Shown here piece by piece: positions 1-6,290 of a DNA stretch of 9,502 nt. Made by a program: the position numbers and the translations under genes. The notes below the pieces were generated by a model that was not told the origin of the DNA, ran no database searches, and saw nothing but the letters and a program-made list of their open reading frames with translations. Numbering within the stretch: the first letter of the stretch is position 1; the number at the start of each line of letters is the position of its first letter. Origin of the DNA: Bacillota bacterium (GTDB taxonomy: Bacteria > Bacillota_A > Clostridia > Acetivibrionales > DUMB01); contig JAMOAC010000177.1 in assembly GCA_023621975.1 (NCBI GenBank), positions 1 to 9,502 on the forward strand, written 5' to 3'.

Positions 1-1487
1 CTCAGGAAAAGGACGAGCAAGAAAGAAAGAAGCTGTTGACTTTTGCGGTTATCGGTGCCGGTTTTACAGGTGTTGAAATGATAGGCGAGCTGGCATATTG
101 GACCAGGGACCTTGCAAGATTACATAATATTGACCGAAAAGAAGTAAGACTTATCATAGTAGATACACTTCCGAGAATTTTAAATACTCTTGATGAAAAG
201 AACGCGGAGAAAGCTCACAGGTTTATGGAGAAAAAGCTGGGTATTGAGATAATGCTCAATGCTGCGGTAAAAGAGGTTACTCCGGATGGATTCACTGCAG
301 GTGACAAATTCATAAATACCAGGACAGTAATATGGGCAGCAGGAATAAGGGCTTCCGGCGAAGTGGACAATATGGACCTGGAAACCGTAAATCATTCCAG
401 AAGGCTTAAAGTGGACGAATTCTGCCGTACCAGGTATGAAAATGTCTATGCCGTAGGTGATATATCAGGCCTTGCCGACGAAAAAGGCGTTCCTTTCCCG
501 GCAATGGTTGAAAATGCGCTCCAGACTGCCAGAGGTGCAGCAAAAAACATTATGAATTCAATAAAGGGTAAAGAACCTGAAAAAGTTGAAGTAAAAATGC
601 ACGGAATTATGGTCAGCATCGGTAATTACTTTGCCGTATCGGATATTATGGGAAGAAAATTGCCGGTTTGGCTTTCCATTATAATGAAGTTCCTGGTAAA
701 CATGCATTATCTGTGGGAAATCACGGGGTTTGAAGGAGTGGCACGATATCTTTATCATGAGGTTCTGGAGCGCAGGCAGCGCAAGCTTTTCCTGGAAAAG
801 CACTGGTCCAGAAGAATGCAGGTATGGTGGTTGGCTCCGTTGCGAGTGTTCTTTGGCGTAATGTGGCTTTATGAGGGTATTAAGAAGGTAGTAGAAGGCT
901 GGTTGACATCACCGATGCTTGCATCTTTCCTGGGAATGGCTTCGGATGGGACTACGGCTGCAACACCGGCCGGAGGATTTGTCAGAAGGCTTGATGATAT
1001 ATTCAAACTCGATTTGAAGATTTTCAATTTCCTGATAGGAAAGGAAAGCAGGCTTGTAGAAGGAAATGTAATTTCCAGCGATATTTTTGCGAAACTTGAA
1101 ATACTTCATATAGGTGATTTCAATCCCATACCATGGTTCCTGAGGAATGTGGTTCTTGCCAATGATGGTATTGCAATGTTCTTCCAGGTACTGGTTGTAA
1201 TACTTGAAATCCTGGTTGGTTTAATGCTCATAGCAGGTGCATTCACATTCATTGCATCAGTTATTTCCTTTGGACTTATGCTGATGTTCATGACTTCGAC
1301 AGGTATTTATGAGAAATCCTGGTGGATGGTTTTCGCTTCCATAGCAACAATGGGCGGAGCCGGTCGTGGATTTGGGCTTGACTATTATTTGATCCCATAC
1401 TTAAACAATGTATGGGAGAGATTCTGGAAAAACCGCAAGTTTAAGCTCTTTTTCAAGGGGAGCTTAGACAGGCATGACCGGGTATAG
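1..1487 (+). CDS. Type II NADH dehydrogenase (NDH-2) fused to a DoxX-like membrane domain, 5' partial
   Basis: The frame is open from the first full codon (3-5) to the TAG at 1485-1487, so the gene begins upstream; the TTG at 36 lies inside the protein and is not the start. About 494 residues are visible. Missing is the N-terminal FAD-binding Rossmann motif. Present is the second, NADH-binding Rossmann motif GAGFTG (visible residues 18-23, in FAVIGAGFTGVE), then TVIWAAGI, and the FAD-contacting YAVGD (about 149-153) followed by PAMVENALQTA, all typical of NDH-2. From about residue 275 the protein becomes membrane-bound: one helix near 275-293, two in 388-431 and one near 439-457, with a DoxX-like look. 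The family oxidises NADH at the inner membrane face and reduces a quinone or flavin carrier without pumping protons. The FMN-lipoprotein and apbE downstream suggest electrons leave the cell through flavins, which is inference. NDH-2 assignment is strong; the DoxX label is less certain. Confidence 0.9.
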   Translation, partial: QEKDEQERKKLLTFAVIGAGFTGVEMIGELAYWTRDLARLHNIDRKEVRLIIVDTLPRILNTLDEKNAEKAHRFMEKKLGIEIMLNAAVKEVTPDGFTAGDKFINTRTVIWAAGIRASGEVDNMDLETVNHSRRLKVDEFCRTRYENVYAVGDISGLADEKGVPFPAMVENALQTARGAAKNIMNSIKGKEPEKVEVKMHGIMVSIGNYFAVSDIMGRKLPVWLSIIMKFLVNMHYLWEITGFEGVARYLYHEVLERRQRKLFLEKHWSRRMQVWWLAPLRVFFGVMWLYEGIKKVVEGWLTSPMLASFLGMASDGTTAATPAGGFVRRLDDIFKLDLKIFNFLIGKESRLVEGNVISSDIFAKLEILHIGDFNPIPWFLRNVVLANDGIAMFFQVLVVILEILVGLMLIAGAFTFIASVISFGLMLMFMTSTGIYEKSWWMVFASIATMGGAGRGFGLDYYLIPYLNNVWERFWKNRKFKLFFKGSLDRHDRV

Positions 1488-1583
1488 CCCATGCATTACA
1501 ATATATAAATTTTTAATTAATGGTTTATTAACCACTTAATCAATTAATAATAAGAAGAAAATAGAAAGGAGAAATCTGGGCAT

Positions 1584-2138
1584 ATGAAAAAGGTAAGTGT
1601 TATTGCATTACTTGCTGTTATGGTTATTTCAATGGTATTATTATCAGGCTGCAGTTCTGGAGGAGGCGGAGTAAAAACCGGTCTTGGACACGTGATTTCA
1701 ATTCAAAAATCAAAAGATGCAACTGCTGATGAAGACGGAGCTGCTCAGGTAGATACCGTCATGGCTGCTGTTACGGTAGATTCCAAAGGTAAAATTGTAA
1801 GCGTGACTATTGATACTGCTCAGACGATAGTACCCTTCAATGCTACAGGTAAACTTAAGGCAGACATGAATGAAGAGCAACAGACAAAAGTTGAGAAAGG
1901 TGCAAACTATGGCATGATTAAGGCGTCCAAAATAGGAAGGGAATGGTACGAGCAGATTGCTGAGCTGGAAAAGTGGATGGTCGGAAAGACTATTGACGAG
2001 GTAAAAGCCATGAAGGTTAAAAAAGTTGATGACAATCATACCCATGTTCCTGATGAGCCTGATCTTACCAGTAAAGTCACGATAACGGTTGAGGATTATA
2101 TTGCAGCAGTAGAAGAAGCTATCAAGAATGCAAAATAA
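1584..2138 (+). CDS. FMN-binding domain lipoprotein, PplA-like
   Basis: This 184-residue protein has a signal peptide (KK then hydrophobic 4-20) ending in the lipobox LSGC, so Cys23 is the predicted lipidated residue and the protein sits on the outer face of the membrane. A Gly/Ser linker (24-29) leads into one FMN-binding domain. Near the C-terminus DLTSKVTI (160-167) aligns with the flavinylation motif DxxSGAT of NqrC, RnfG and PplA, making Thr166 the likely acceptor of covalently bound FMN; Gly-Ala of the consensus is replaced by Lys-Val. The gene starts at ATG 1584 with AAAGGAG at 1565-1571, a rather long 12-nt spacing. It follows the NDH-2 gene by 96 bp and precedes the likely flavinylating enzyme ApbE. 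Inferred role: extracytoplasmic electron carrier between the NADH dehydrogenase and an external acceptor. Fold and lipoprotein nature are well supported; the electron partner is not shown. Confidence 0.88.
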   Translation: MKKVSVIALLAVMVISMVLLSGCSSGGGGVKTGLGHVISIQKSKDATADEDGAAQVDTVMAAVTVDSKGKIVSVTIDTAQTIVPFNATGKLKADMNEEQQTKVEKGANYGMIKASKIGREWYEQIAELEKWMVGKTIDEVKAMKVKKVDDNHTHVPDEPDLTSKVTITVEDYIAAVEEAIKNAK

Positions 2139-2274
2139 AATGTTACTTAATAAATGAAGCTTGTCGTGCCGTCAAAATACATCAATAAAGAAGGCCAGAA
2201 CACCATCACAAATAATGTTAACGGCCTAAAAGTCGGGTTAATGGCATACAAGTTAATGTTTAACGGCATGCAAA

Positions 2275-2323
2275 TAATGATGTTATGTGTAATGATGTTT
2301 ATGCGTAATGTAATGATGTTATG
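2275..2323. repeat. Three-copy short tandem repeat TAATGATGTT(T)ATG
   Basis: Copies start at 2275, 2290 and 2311. The first and third are identical 13-mers; the second has one extra T. Linkers are TG between copies one and two and CGTAATG between two and three, giving a period of 15 then 21. It sits just before a terminator-like hairpin. Confidence 0.7.
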
Positions 2324-2326
2324 CGG

Positions 2327-2352
2327 CCCCTTCCAAGTTGAAGGGGTTTCTG
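2327..2352 (+). terminator. Probable Rho-independent terminator after the FMN-lipoprotein gene
   Basis: CCCCTTC (2327-2333) pairs perfectly with GAAGGGG (2340-2346) across a 6-nt loop. The stem is followed by TTTC and a T/A-rich stretch rather than a pure T-run. If real, it ends transcripts of the lipoprotein gene and implies that apbE has its own promoter or depends on read-through. Confidence 0.55.
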
Positions 2353-2472
2353 TATTATTATATATTTTTGCGAGTCGATATTTGATTAAGCAGCGGTGAT
2401 CTGTTGTATGATTTATTGATCTATTGTTTAAGCGGCGGAGGCATTTGGATCGGGTTATAATTTTTTGAGCGG

Positions 2473-2482
2473 AGTAGGTGAT
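2473..2482 (+). promoter_or_regulatory. Ribosome binding site deciding the apbE start
   Basis: AGTAGGTGAT differs by one base from the full anti-16S complement AGGAGGTGAT. Measured from the AGGAGG-equivalent (2473-2478) it lies 8 nt before TTG 2487, ideal spacing, whereas GTG 2478 would overlap it. Confidence 0.65.
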
Positions 2483-2486
2483 TTGT

Positions 2487-3578
2487 TTGCGGCGTTGGTT
2501 GGCACTGCTTTTATCTGTCCTGATGATGACGGCTACAGGCTGTACTTTTGGCGGGGGACCCGAAAATGGTAATTACAGCAAGTATAGCTATGAATTCACA
2601 GGAGCGTTTGATACGGTAATACAATTTGTGGGGTATGCCAAAAGCGAAAAGGAGTTTGAAACCCTTGCGAAAAAAGGTCAGGCAAGGTTTGAAGAACTCC
2701 ACAGGCTTTTTGACATATATCATGATTATGAAGGTATAAACAATATAAAGACAATAAATGATAATGCCGGTATAAAACCCGTAAAGGTAAGAAAGGAAAT
2801 TATAGATCTAATTCTTTTTTCAAAGGAGTGGTATGACAGGACAGGCGGCGTTGTCAATATTGCACTGGGGCCCGTGCTTTCCATATGGCATACATACAGG
2901 GAGGAAGGTAAGGACAACCCGGAGAAGGCAAGGATACCTGATATAAATTTATTGAAAAAGGCTGCCGAAAAGACGGACATAAACAAAGTTGAAGTGGATG
3001 TTGAAAATAATACCGTTTTTCTAAAGGAAGAAGGCATGAGCCTTGATGTGGGTGCCGTGGCAAAGGGCTTTGCTACTGAAATTGTTGTGAAGGAATTGAT
3101 GGAAGAGGGGTTCACATCGTTTATTGTCAGCAGCGGTGGAAATATCCGTACTGTCGGCTCACCTAAAGATGGAGTGCGAAATAAATGGTCAATAGGCATA
3201 CAGGATCCCGACGGCAATGCTCTTATTCCAAACGGCGACAATCTTGACATCGTATATGTAAATGATGCATCTGTCGTTACCAGTGGCGATTACCAGCGTT
3301 ATTATGTGGTAGGTGATAAGAGAATACACCATCTTATTGACCCCACCACCCTTATGCCGGCAAATTACTACCGGGCTGTAACAATCGTGACACTTGATTC
3401 GGGTGTGGCTGATATTTTGTCCACTGCAGCATTTCTGCTTCCTTATGAAAAAAGCAGGGCACTTATTGAAAGCCTTGAGGGAGTGGAGGCTTTGTGGATA
3501 ATGCCTGATAAAAGCATAAATGCAACTGAAAACATGAAAAAAATGCTTAAGAATTTGGGCGGTGCATCGAACAAATAG
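2487..3578 (+). CDS. apbE: FAD:protein FMN transferase ApbE, lipoprotein form
   Basis: ApbE cleaves FAD and attaches FMN through a phosphoester to Ser/Thr of target proteins, with Mg2+. The TTG at 2487 is preferred (363 residues) because of its ribosome site; GTG at 2478 would add three residues. The N-terminus is a signal peptide with lipobox TATGC (Cys19), so the enzyme acts outside the membrane, like Listeria FmnB. Family blocks in order: FDTVIQF (about 41-47), GGVVNIALGPVLSIW (120-134), LDVGAVAKGFA (186-196), VSSGGNIRTVG (214-224), SVVTSGDYQRYY (262-273), IHHLIDPTT (280-288) and GVADILSTAAF (306-316), whose Asp309 and Thr313 fit the metal-binding site. Length matches the family and nothing is broken. 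The obvious substrate is the FMN-binding lipoprotein encoded 348 bp upstream, which is inference from position. No clear terminator follows before the tRNA promoter. Confidence 0.95.
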   Translation: MRRWLALLLSVLMMTATGCTFGGGPENGNYSKYSYEFTGAFDTVIQFVGYAKSEKEFETLAKKGQARFEELHRLFDIYHDYEGINNIKTINDNAGIKPVKVRKEIIDLILFSKEWYDRTGGVVNIALGPVLSIWHTYREEGKDNPEKARIPDINLLKKAAEKTDINKVEVDVENNTVFLKEEGMSLDVGAVAKGFATEIVVKELMEEGFTSFIVSSGGNIRTVGSPKDGVRNKWSIGIQDPDGNALIPNGDNLDIVYVNDASVVTSGDYQRYYVVGDKRIHHLIDPTTLMPANYYRAVTIVTLDSGVADILSTAAFLLPYEKSRALIESLEGVEALWIMPDKSINATENMKKMLKNLGGASNK

Positions 3579-3621
3579 ATTATATGCAATTATTTCCCAA
3601 GTATAGATACAGAAAATTTAC

Positions 3622-3650
3622 TTGACTAAGAATGGTTTACCTGATATACT
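3622..3650 (+). promoter_or_regulatory. Sigma-A promoter of the tRNA-Cys gene
   Basis: TTGACT (-35, 3622-3627) and TATACT (-10, 3645-3650) are separated by exactly 17 bp. The expected start near 3657 is about 20 bp before the mature tRNA 5' end. Confidence 0.8.
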
Positions 3651-3675
3651 ATTATCCGCAGGAGATAAAACAGAC

Positions 3676-3750
<75 letters not shown>

Positions 3751-3787
3751 AAGCCTACGGAATCGTTGATTCCGTAGGCTTTTTTTA
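3751..3787 (+). terminator. Rho-independent terminator of tRNA-Cys
   Basis: A perfect 14-bp stem (3751-3764 with 3768-3781) closes a 3-nt GTT loop and runs into seven T's from 3780. It begins directly after the encoded CCA. Confidence 0.93.
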
Positions 3788-3792
3788 TGCCG

Positions 3793-3960
3793 TGTACCAG
3801 GGGTATGTACCATGTACCAGGGGTGTACCAGGGGGACAGTCCCTCCGGTTCCCGCCGTGCCAGGTGCCAGAGGGGTGCCAGAGGGACAGTCCCCCTGGTT
3901 ACCCCCCTAGTTACCCCTGGTTATGGTTCCCCGGTTACGGTTATCCAGTTATTCCGGTTA
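3793..3960. repeat. GC-rich REP/BIME-like repeat region beside the transposase
   Basis: Three direct copies of TGTACCAGGGG lie at 3793, 3813 and 3824. The last merges into ACCAGGGGGACAGTCCCTC (3827-3845), which is the inverted copy, 18 of 19 bases, of 3881-3899; each arm contains the near-palindrome GGGACAGTCCC (3833-3843 and 3883-3893). Between the arms GTGCCAG recurs (3858, 3864 and 3875). From 3898 to 3960 GTTA recurs seven times at 6-14 bp spacing. Two inverted palindromic units near a RAYT gene is the layout of bacterial interspersed mosaic elements. The GC-rich composition contrasts sharply with the AT-rich surroundings. Confidence 0.75.
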
Positions 3961-3995
3961 CTTCCGATTACTCCACTGAGTAAGGAAACAAAGTT

Positions 3996-4757
3996 TCACT
4001 TAGCTTTTATTACAATTCCCCTGCTTATACCTGTCAATCTTGATATTTGCCTTGTAGATAAGCCTTTTATTTTTAGAGCTTTTAAATACTTATCTCTTTG
4101 CCTTTTTTCCATTCTTTGAATTTCAATGCAACTATTTATTTGACATAACTCCTTTATAATTTTAACCGCATCTTCATCAGTTAATCGAGTATTTTCACTT
4201 ATATCTAGGCAGTCATTCTTATCGATAAATTTGTGAAATTCCCTGAAACTTTCTACTGCATTTTTTCTATTGTTGCTGAATAAATTTAATGCAAAATCTA
4301 TATCTACCATTTCATTCCTGCCTATATATGAAGAATAACTGCTCCATCTATAATCTTCAACATCATTTACCACACCTGCTTTTACCGGGTTCTGATGTAT
4401 GTATCTTAATACAGTCAAGAAATATTTTTCGTCTTCCACTACTTCACTTTTATATCTATCCTGGAACAAATGTCCGGACCGATTATATTTCCAGTTATAC
4501 CAGTATACATAACTTGCTCCTATACGCCGCATTGCAATTCCTAACTCTTCATTTTGCTCCTTTAAAAGTAGATGGATATGGTTTTTCATTAAGCAATAAG
4601 CGTATATTTTATAACAACCTTTTTCTTTGTACTTTCTTAATGTTTCCAAAAATCTTATTGAATCTTCTTCTTCCTCGAAAATTATTTGCTTGTTAATTCC
4701 CCGCAATATAATATGATAGATACCGCTTATACTTTTTCTTCTTCGTGTTCTAGGCAT
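3996..4757 (-). CDS. REP-associated tyrosine transposase (RAYT, Y1/IS200-like family)
   Basis: The 253-residue protein is a single-strand DNA nuclease of the HUH/Y1 class. It contains the HUH motif His60-Ile-His62 in CLMKNHIHLLL, then SYVYWYNWKYNRSGHLFQDRYKS-like sequence (82-104) where one of Tyr83/85/87/91 should be the nucleophile, and the RAYT signature YIHQNPVKAG (119-128) with DYRWSSY (135-141). The C-terminus (228-248) looks like a helix-turn-helix (GLSTRQISRLTGISRG), probably for DNA recognition. It starts at ATG 4755-4757 with GAGGG 7 nt upstream. The gene is visibly more AT-rich than its neighbours and lies opposite to every other gene here, consistent with acquisition. Palindromic GC-rich repeats flank it on both sides. 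RAYTs are thought to mobilise REP sequences and are usually single-copy. The frame appears intact. Confidence 0.93.
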   Translation of the reverse strand: MPRTRRRKSISGIYHIILRGINKQIIFEEEEDSIRFLETLRKYKEKGCYKIYAYCLMKNHIHLLLKEQNEELGIAMRRIGASYVYWYNWKYNRSGHLFQDRYKSEVVEDEKYFLTVLRYIHQNPVKAGVVNDVEDYRWSSYSSYIGRNEMVDIDFALNLFSNNRKNAVESFREFHKFIDKNDCLDISENTRLTDEDAVKIIKELCQINSCIEIQRMEKRQRDKYLKALKIKGLSTRQISRLTGISRGIVIKAK

Positions 4758-4894
4758 ACTAAAACCCTCTTATATGTTATTTTTTGGAATTTATTATATC
4801 ATATAAAGAGAGTTTTTAATATACTTTTCGTTATTATATTGCAATTTTTACAATTTATTACACAAAATCTAGGCCACAAGAAATCATAAATCGT

Positions 4895-4966
4895 GCAAAC
4901 CACAAGAACCGTCCCTTCGGTTTTGGTTCCGGTTCCGGTGCTCCTTGACCCTTGGTGCCGTGCCAC
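4895..4966. repeat. REP-like repeat, copy A, upstream of RAYT
   Basis: The first 21 bases (4895-4915, beginning GCAAACCACAAG and ending GAACCGTCCC) recur exactly at 6291-6311. They are followed by CTT(C)GG and a GGTTCC-GGTTCC run; AACCG (4908-4912) can pair with CGGTT (4919-4923). The GC-rich patch stops at the -35 box of the GH130 promoter. Confidence 0.7.
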
Positions 4967-4995
4967 TTGACAAATTGATGCTTATTTTTTAGAAT
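4967..4995 (+). promoter_or_regulatory. Sigma-A promoter of the GH130 gene
   Basis: A perfect TTGACA (4967-4972) and a TAGAAT -10 (4990-4995) are separated by 17 bp. Transcription would begin near 5002, giving a leader of about 147 nt. Confidence 0.75.
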
Positions 4996-5055
4996 ATTGG
5001 TAAAATATTGTATTATTCTATTATAAAGTGTTTAGAAGCCTTTTACTTTTGTGGT

Positions 5056-5086
5056 ATATATTATAACGTCATGCGTTATAATATAT
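5056..5086. promoter_or_regulatory. Perfect 13-bp inverted repeat in the GH130 leader
   Basis: ATATATTATAACG (5056-5068) and its exact complement (5074-5086) flank the 5-nt centre TCATG. The position, between promoter and ribosome site, fits a repressor operator acting downstream of the start, or a hairpin in the 5' leader. No T-run follows, so it is not a terminator. Confidence 0.55.
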
Positions 5087-5148
5087 TATCCAGAAAATAA
5101 AAGGAATTTGAACACTTTTTTATTTGTTTATAAAGGAGTGAAAAGCTG

Positions 5149-6150
5149 ATGGCCAGGAGATTTGAAACAAAGCTTGTAGGTCCTGACAAACAATCCTACA
5201 AAGAGCTTTTCAAGAGAGTTTCCCGCAATCCAATACTTACTGTAAGAGATTGGCCTTATCCGGCAAACTCAGTTTTCAATCCCGCGGCAACAATATACAA
5301 AGGAAAAGTGCTGCTTTTGGCAAGAGTCGAAGACAGAAGAGGCTTTTCACACCTGACAAAGGCTGTAAGTGAAGACGGAGTAAGCAACTGGGTTATAGAT
5401 GATAAGCCCACTATTGAGCCTGATCCTGACAGGTATCCCGAGGAGGAATGGGGAATTGAGGATCCAAGGATTACCTGGGTGGAGGAGCTGGGAAAATATG
5501 TTATTGTGTACACCGCTTACTCGAAAGGCGGCCCCCTGGTATCAATGGCCATGACAGAGGACTTTGAAAATTTTGAAAAGCTTGGTCCGGTAATGCCACC
5601 GGAAGACAAGGATGCGGCATTGTTCCCAAGAAGAATTAACGGTAAGTGGCTGCTCATTCATAGACCCATTCCGTCACATGAACAGCCGGGAGCACATATA
5701 TGGATTTCATCGTCGGAAGATTTGAAATACTGGGGGCAGCATCAGATATTAATTAATGCCAGAAGAGGCGGATGGTGGGATGCCAACAAAGTGGGGCTCA
5801 GTACTCCACCGCTTGAAACTCCTGATGGCTGGCTGATACTATATCACGGTGTCAGACAAACACCTGCCGGAGCCATATACAGGCTCGGGCTTGCACTGCT
5901 GGATCTTGAAAATCCCTTCAGGGTCTTGAGAAGAAGTGATGAATGGGTCTTTGGTCCCTATGAATATTATGAGAGAGAAGGGGACGTACATGATGTTGTA
6001 TTTCCCTGTGGATGGGTTCATAACGAAAGAACCGGGGAAATTAAAATGTACTACGGGGCAGCGGATACGTGTATTGCCATGGCAACTACCAATTTGGCGG
6101 ATTTGCTTGAATACATCAAAAGATGCCCTGAACCGAAAAGTGACGAATAA
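5149..6150 (+). CDS. GH130 family beta-mannoside phosphorylase
   Basis: This 333-residue soluble enzyme belongs to glycoside hydrolase family 130, inverting phosphorylases that split beta-mannosides with phosphate to give alpha-mannose 1-phosphate. The central motif EEEWGIEDPRIT (98-109) carries the catalytic acid Asp105. Other blocks are SVFNPAA (41-47), LLLARVEDRRGFSHLT (55-70), DKDAALFPRRINGKW (153-167), LIHRP (169-173), WWDANKVGLSTPP (209-221), YHGV (232-235), YRLGLALLDLENP (244-256), and VFPCGW with YYGAAD (284-306). There is no signal peptide, so it acts on imported oligosaccharides. The length suits the shorter GH130 forms, such as Thermotoga TM1225-like mannooligosaccharide phosphorylases, rather than the longer mannosyl-glucose phosphorylases. 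Beta-1,4 versus beta-1,2 linkage cannot be settled by reading. The ribosome site AAAGGAGTG precedes ATG by 8 nt. It is monocistronic, with no transporter or mannanase beside it in this window. Confidence 0.92.
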   Translation: MARRFETKLVGPDKQSYKELFKRVSRNPILTVRDWPYPANSVFNPAATIYKGKVLLLARVEDRRGFSHLTKAVSEDGVSNWVIDDKPTIEPDPDRYPEEEWGIEDPRITWVEELGKYVIVYTAYSKGGPLVSMAMTEDFENFEKLGPVMPPEDKDAALFPRRINGKWLLIHRPIPSHEQPGAHIWISSSEDLKYWGQHQILINARRGGWWDANKVGLSTPPLETPDGWLILYHGVRQTPAGAIYRLGLALLDLENPFRVLRRSDEWVFGPYEYYEREGDVHDVVFPCGWVHNERTGEIKMYYGAADTCIAMATTNLADLLEYIKRCPEPKSDE

Positions 6151-6183
6151 CAGGAAAAGGGCAAATTACAGCTTTTGCCAAAG

Positions 6184-6213
6184 CCTGCGGAATTTGCGGT
6201 TCCGCAGGTTTTG
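6184..6213 (+). terminator. Rho-independent terminator of the GH130 gene
   Basis: CCTGCGGAA (6184-6192) pairs perfectly with TTCCGCAGG (6200-6208) around a 7-nt loop, followed by TTTTG. It lies 33 bp after the GH130 stop codon. Confidence 0.85.
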
Positions 6214-6290
6214 TATCTGGAGCTGAGTTAAACTGTTGCCGGCCGTTACTCCAGGCACGCACATTTTATTGAAAACCATGCAAAACACAA

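Larger units (their letters stand above)
2139..2486. other. 348-bp spacer between FMN-lipoprotein gene and apbE
   Basis: No credible gene lies here; the longest frame (2154-2399) has no ribosome site and runs through repeats and a hairpin. The spacer contains two diverged direct copies of AATGTT(T)AACGGC (2214-2225 and 2255-2267), three copies of TAATGATGTT(T)ATG (2275-2323), a terminator-like hairpin (2327-2346) and an AT-rich stretch before apbE. A TATAAT at 2456-2461 is the best -10 candidate for apbE, but no matching -35 is seen at 16-18 bp. Confidence 0.6.
4758..5148. other. Intergenic region between divergent RAYT and GH130 genes
   Basis: The left part (4758-4880) is AT-rich and should hold the - strand transposase promoter, though I see no well-spaced -35/-10 pair. 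It is followed by a GC-rich REP-like patch (4895-4966), the GH130 promoter (4967-4995), a long leader with an inverted repeat (5056-5086), and the GH130 ribosome site AAAGGAGTG (5132-5140). No gene is seen. Confidence 0.6.

Noticed and set aside
1500..1560. Terminator or operator between NDH-2 and lipoprotein genes
   Set aside because: Only a 5-bp TGGTT/AACCA pairing within AT-rich sequence is present, too weak to call.
2154..2399. Open frame of 81 codons in the spacer before apbE
   Set aside because: It has no ribosome site, runs through short repeats and a terminator-like hairpin, and has a low-complexity Met-rich translation.
2726..3250. 174-codon minus-strand frame within apbE
   Set aside because: It is a shadow of a gene whose family motifs are all intact on the plus strand.
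3793..3960. CRISPR-like array
   Set aside because: The repeats are short, irregularly spaced and partly inverted, with no uniform spacers and no cas genes; a REP/BIME-type block explains them better.
4289..4889. Plus-strand frames opposite and beside the transposase
   Set aside because: These are antisense shadows of the intact RAYT gene or AT-rich promoter sequence with no ribosome site.
5002..5148. Riboswitch in the GH130 leader
   Set aside because: Only one simple inverted repeat is present and no known aptamer core or terminator/anti-terminator pair is seen.
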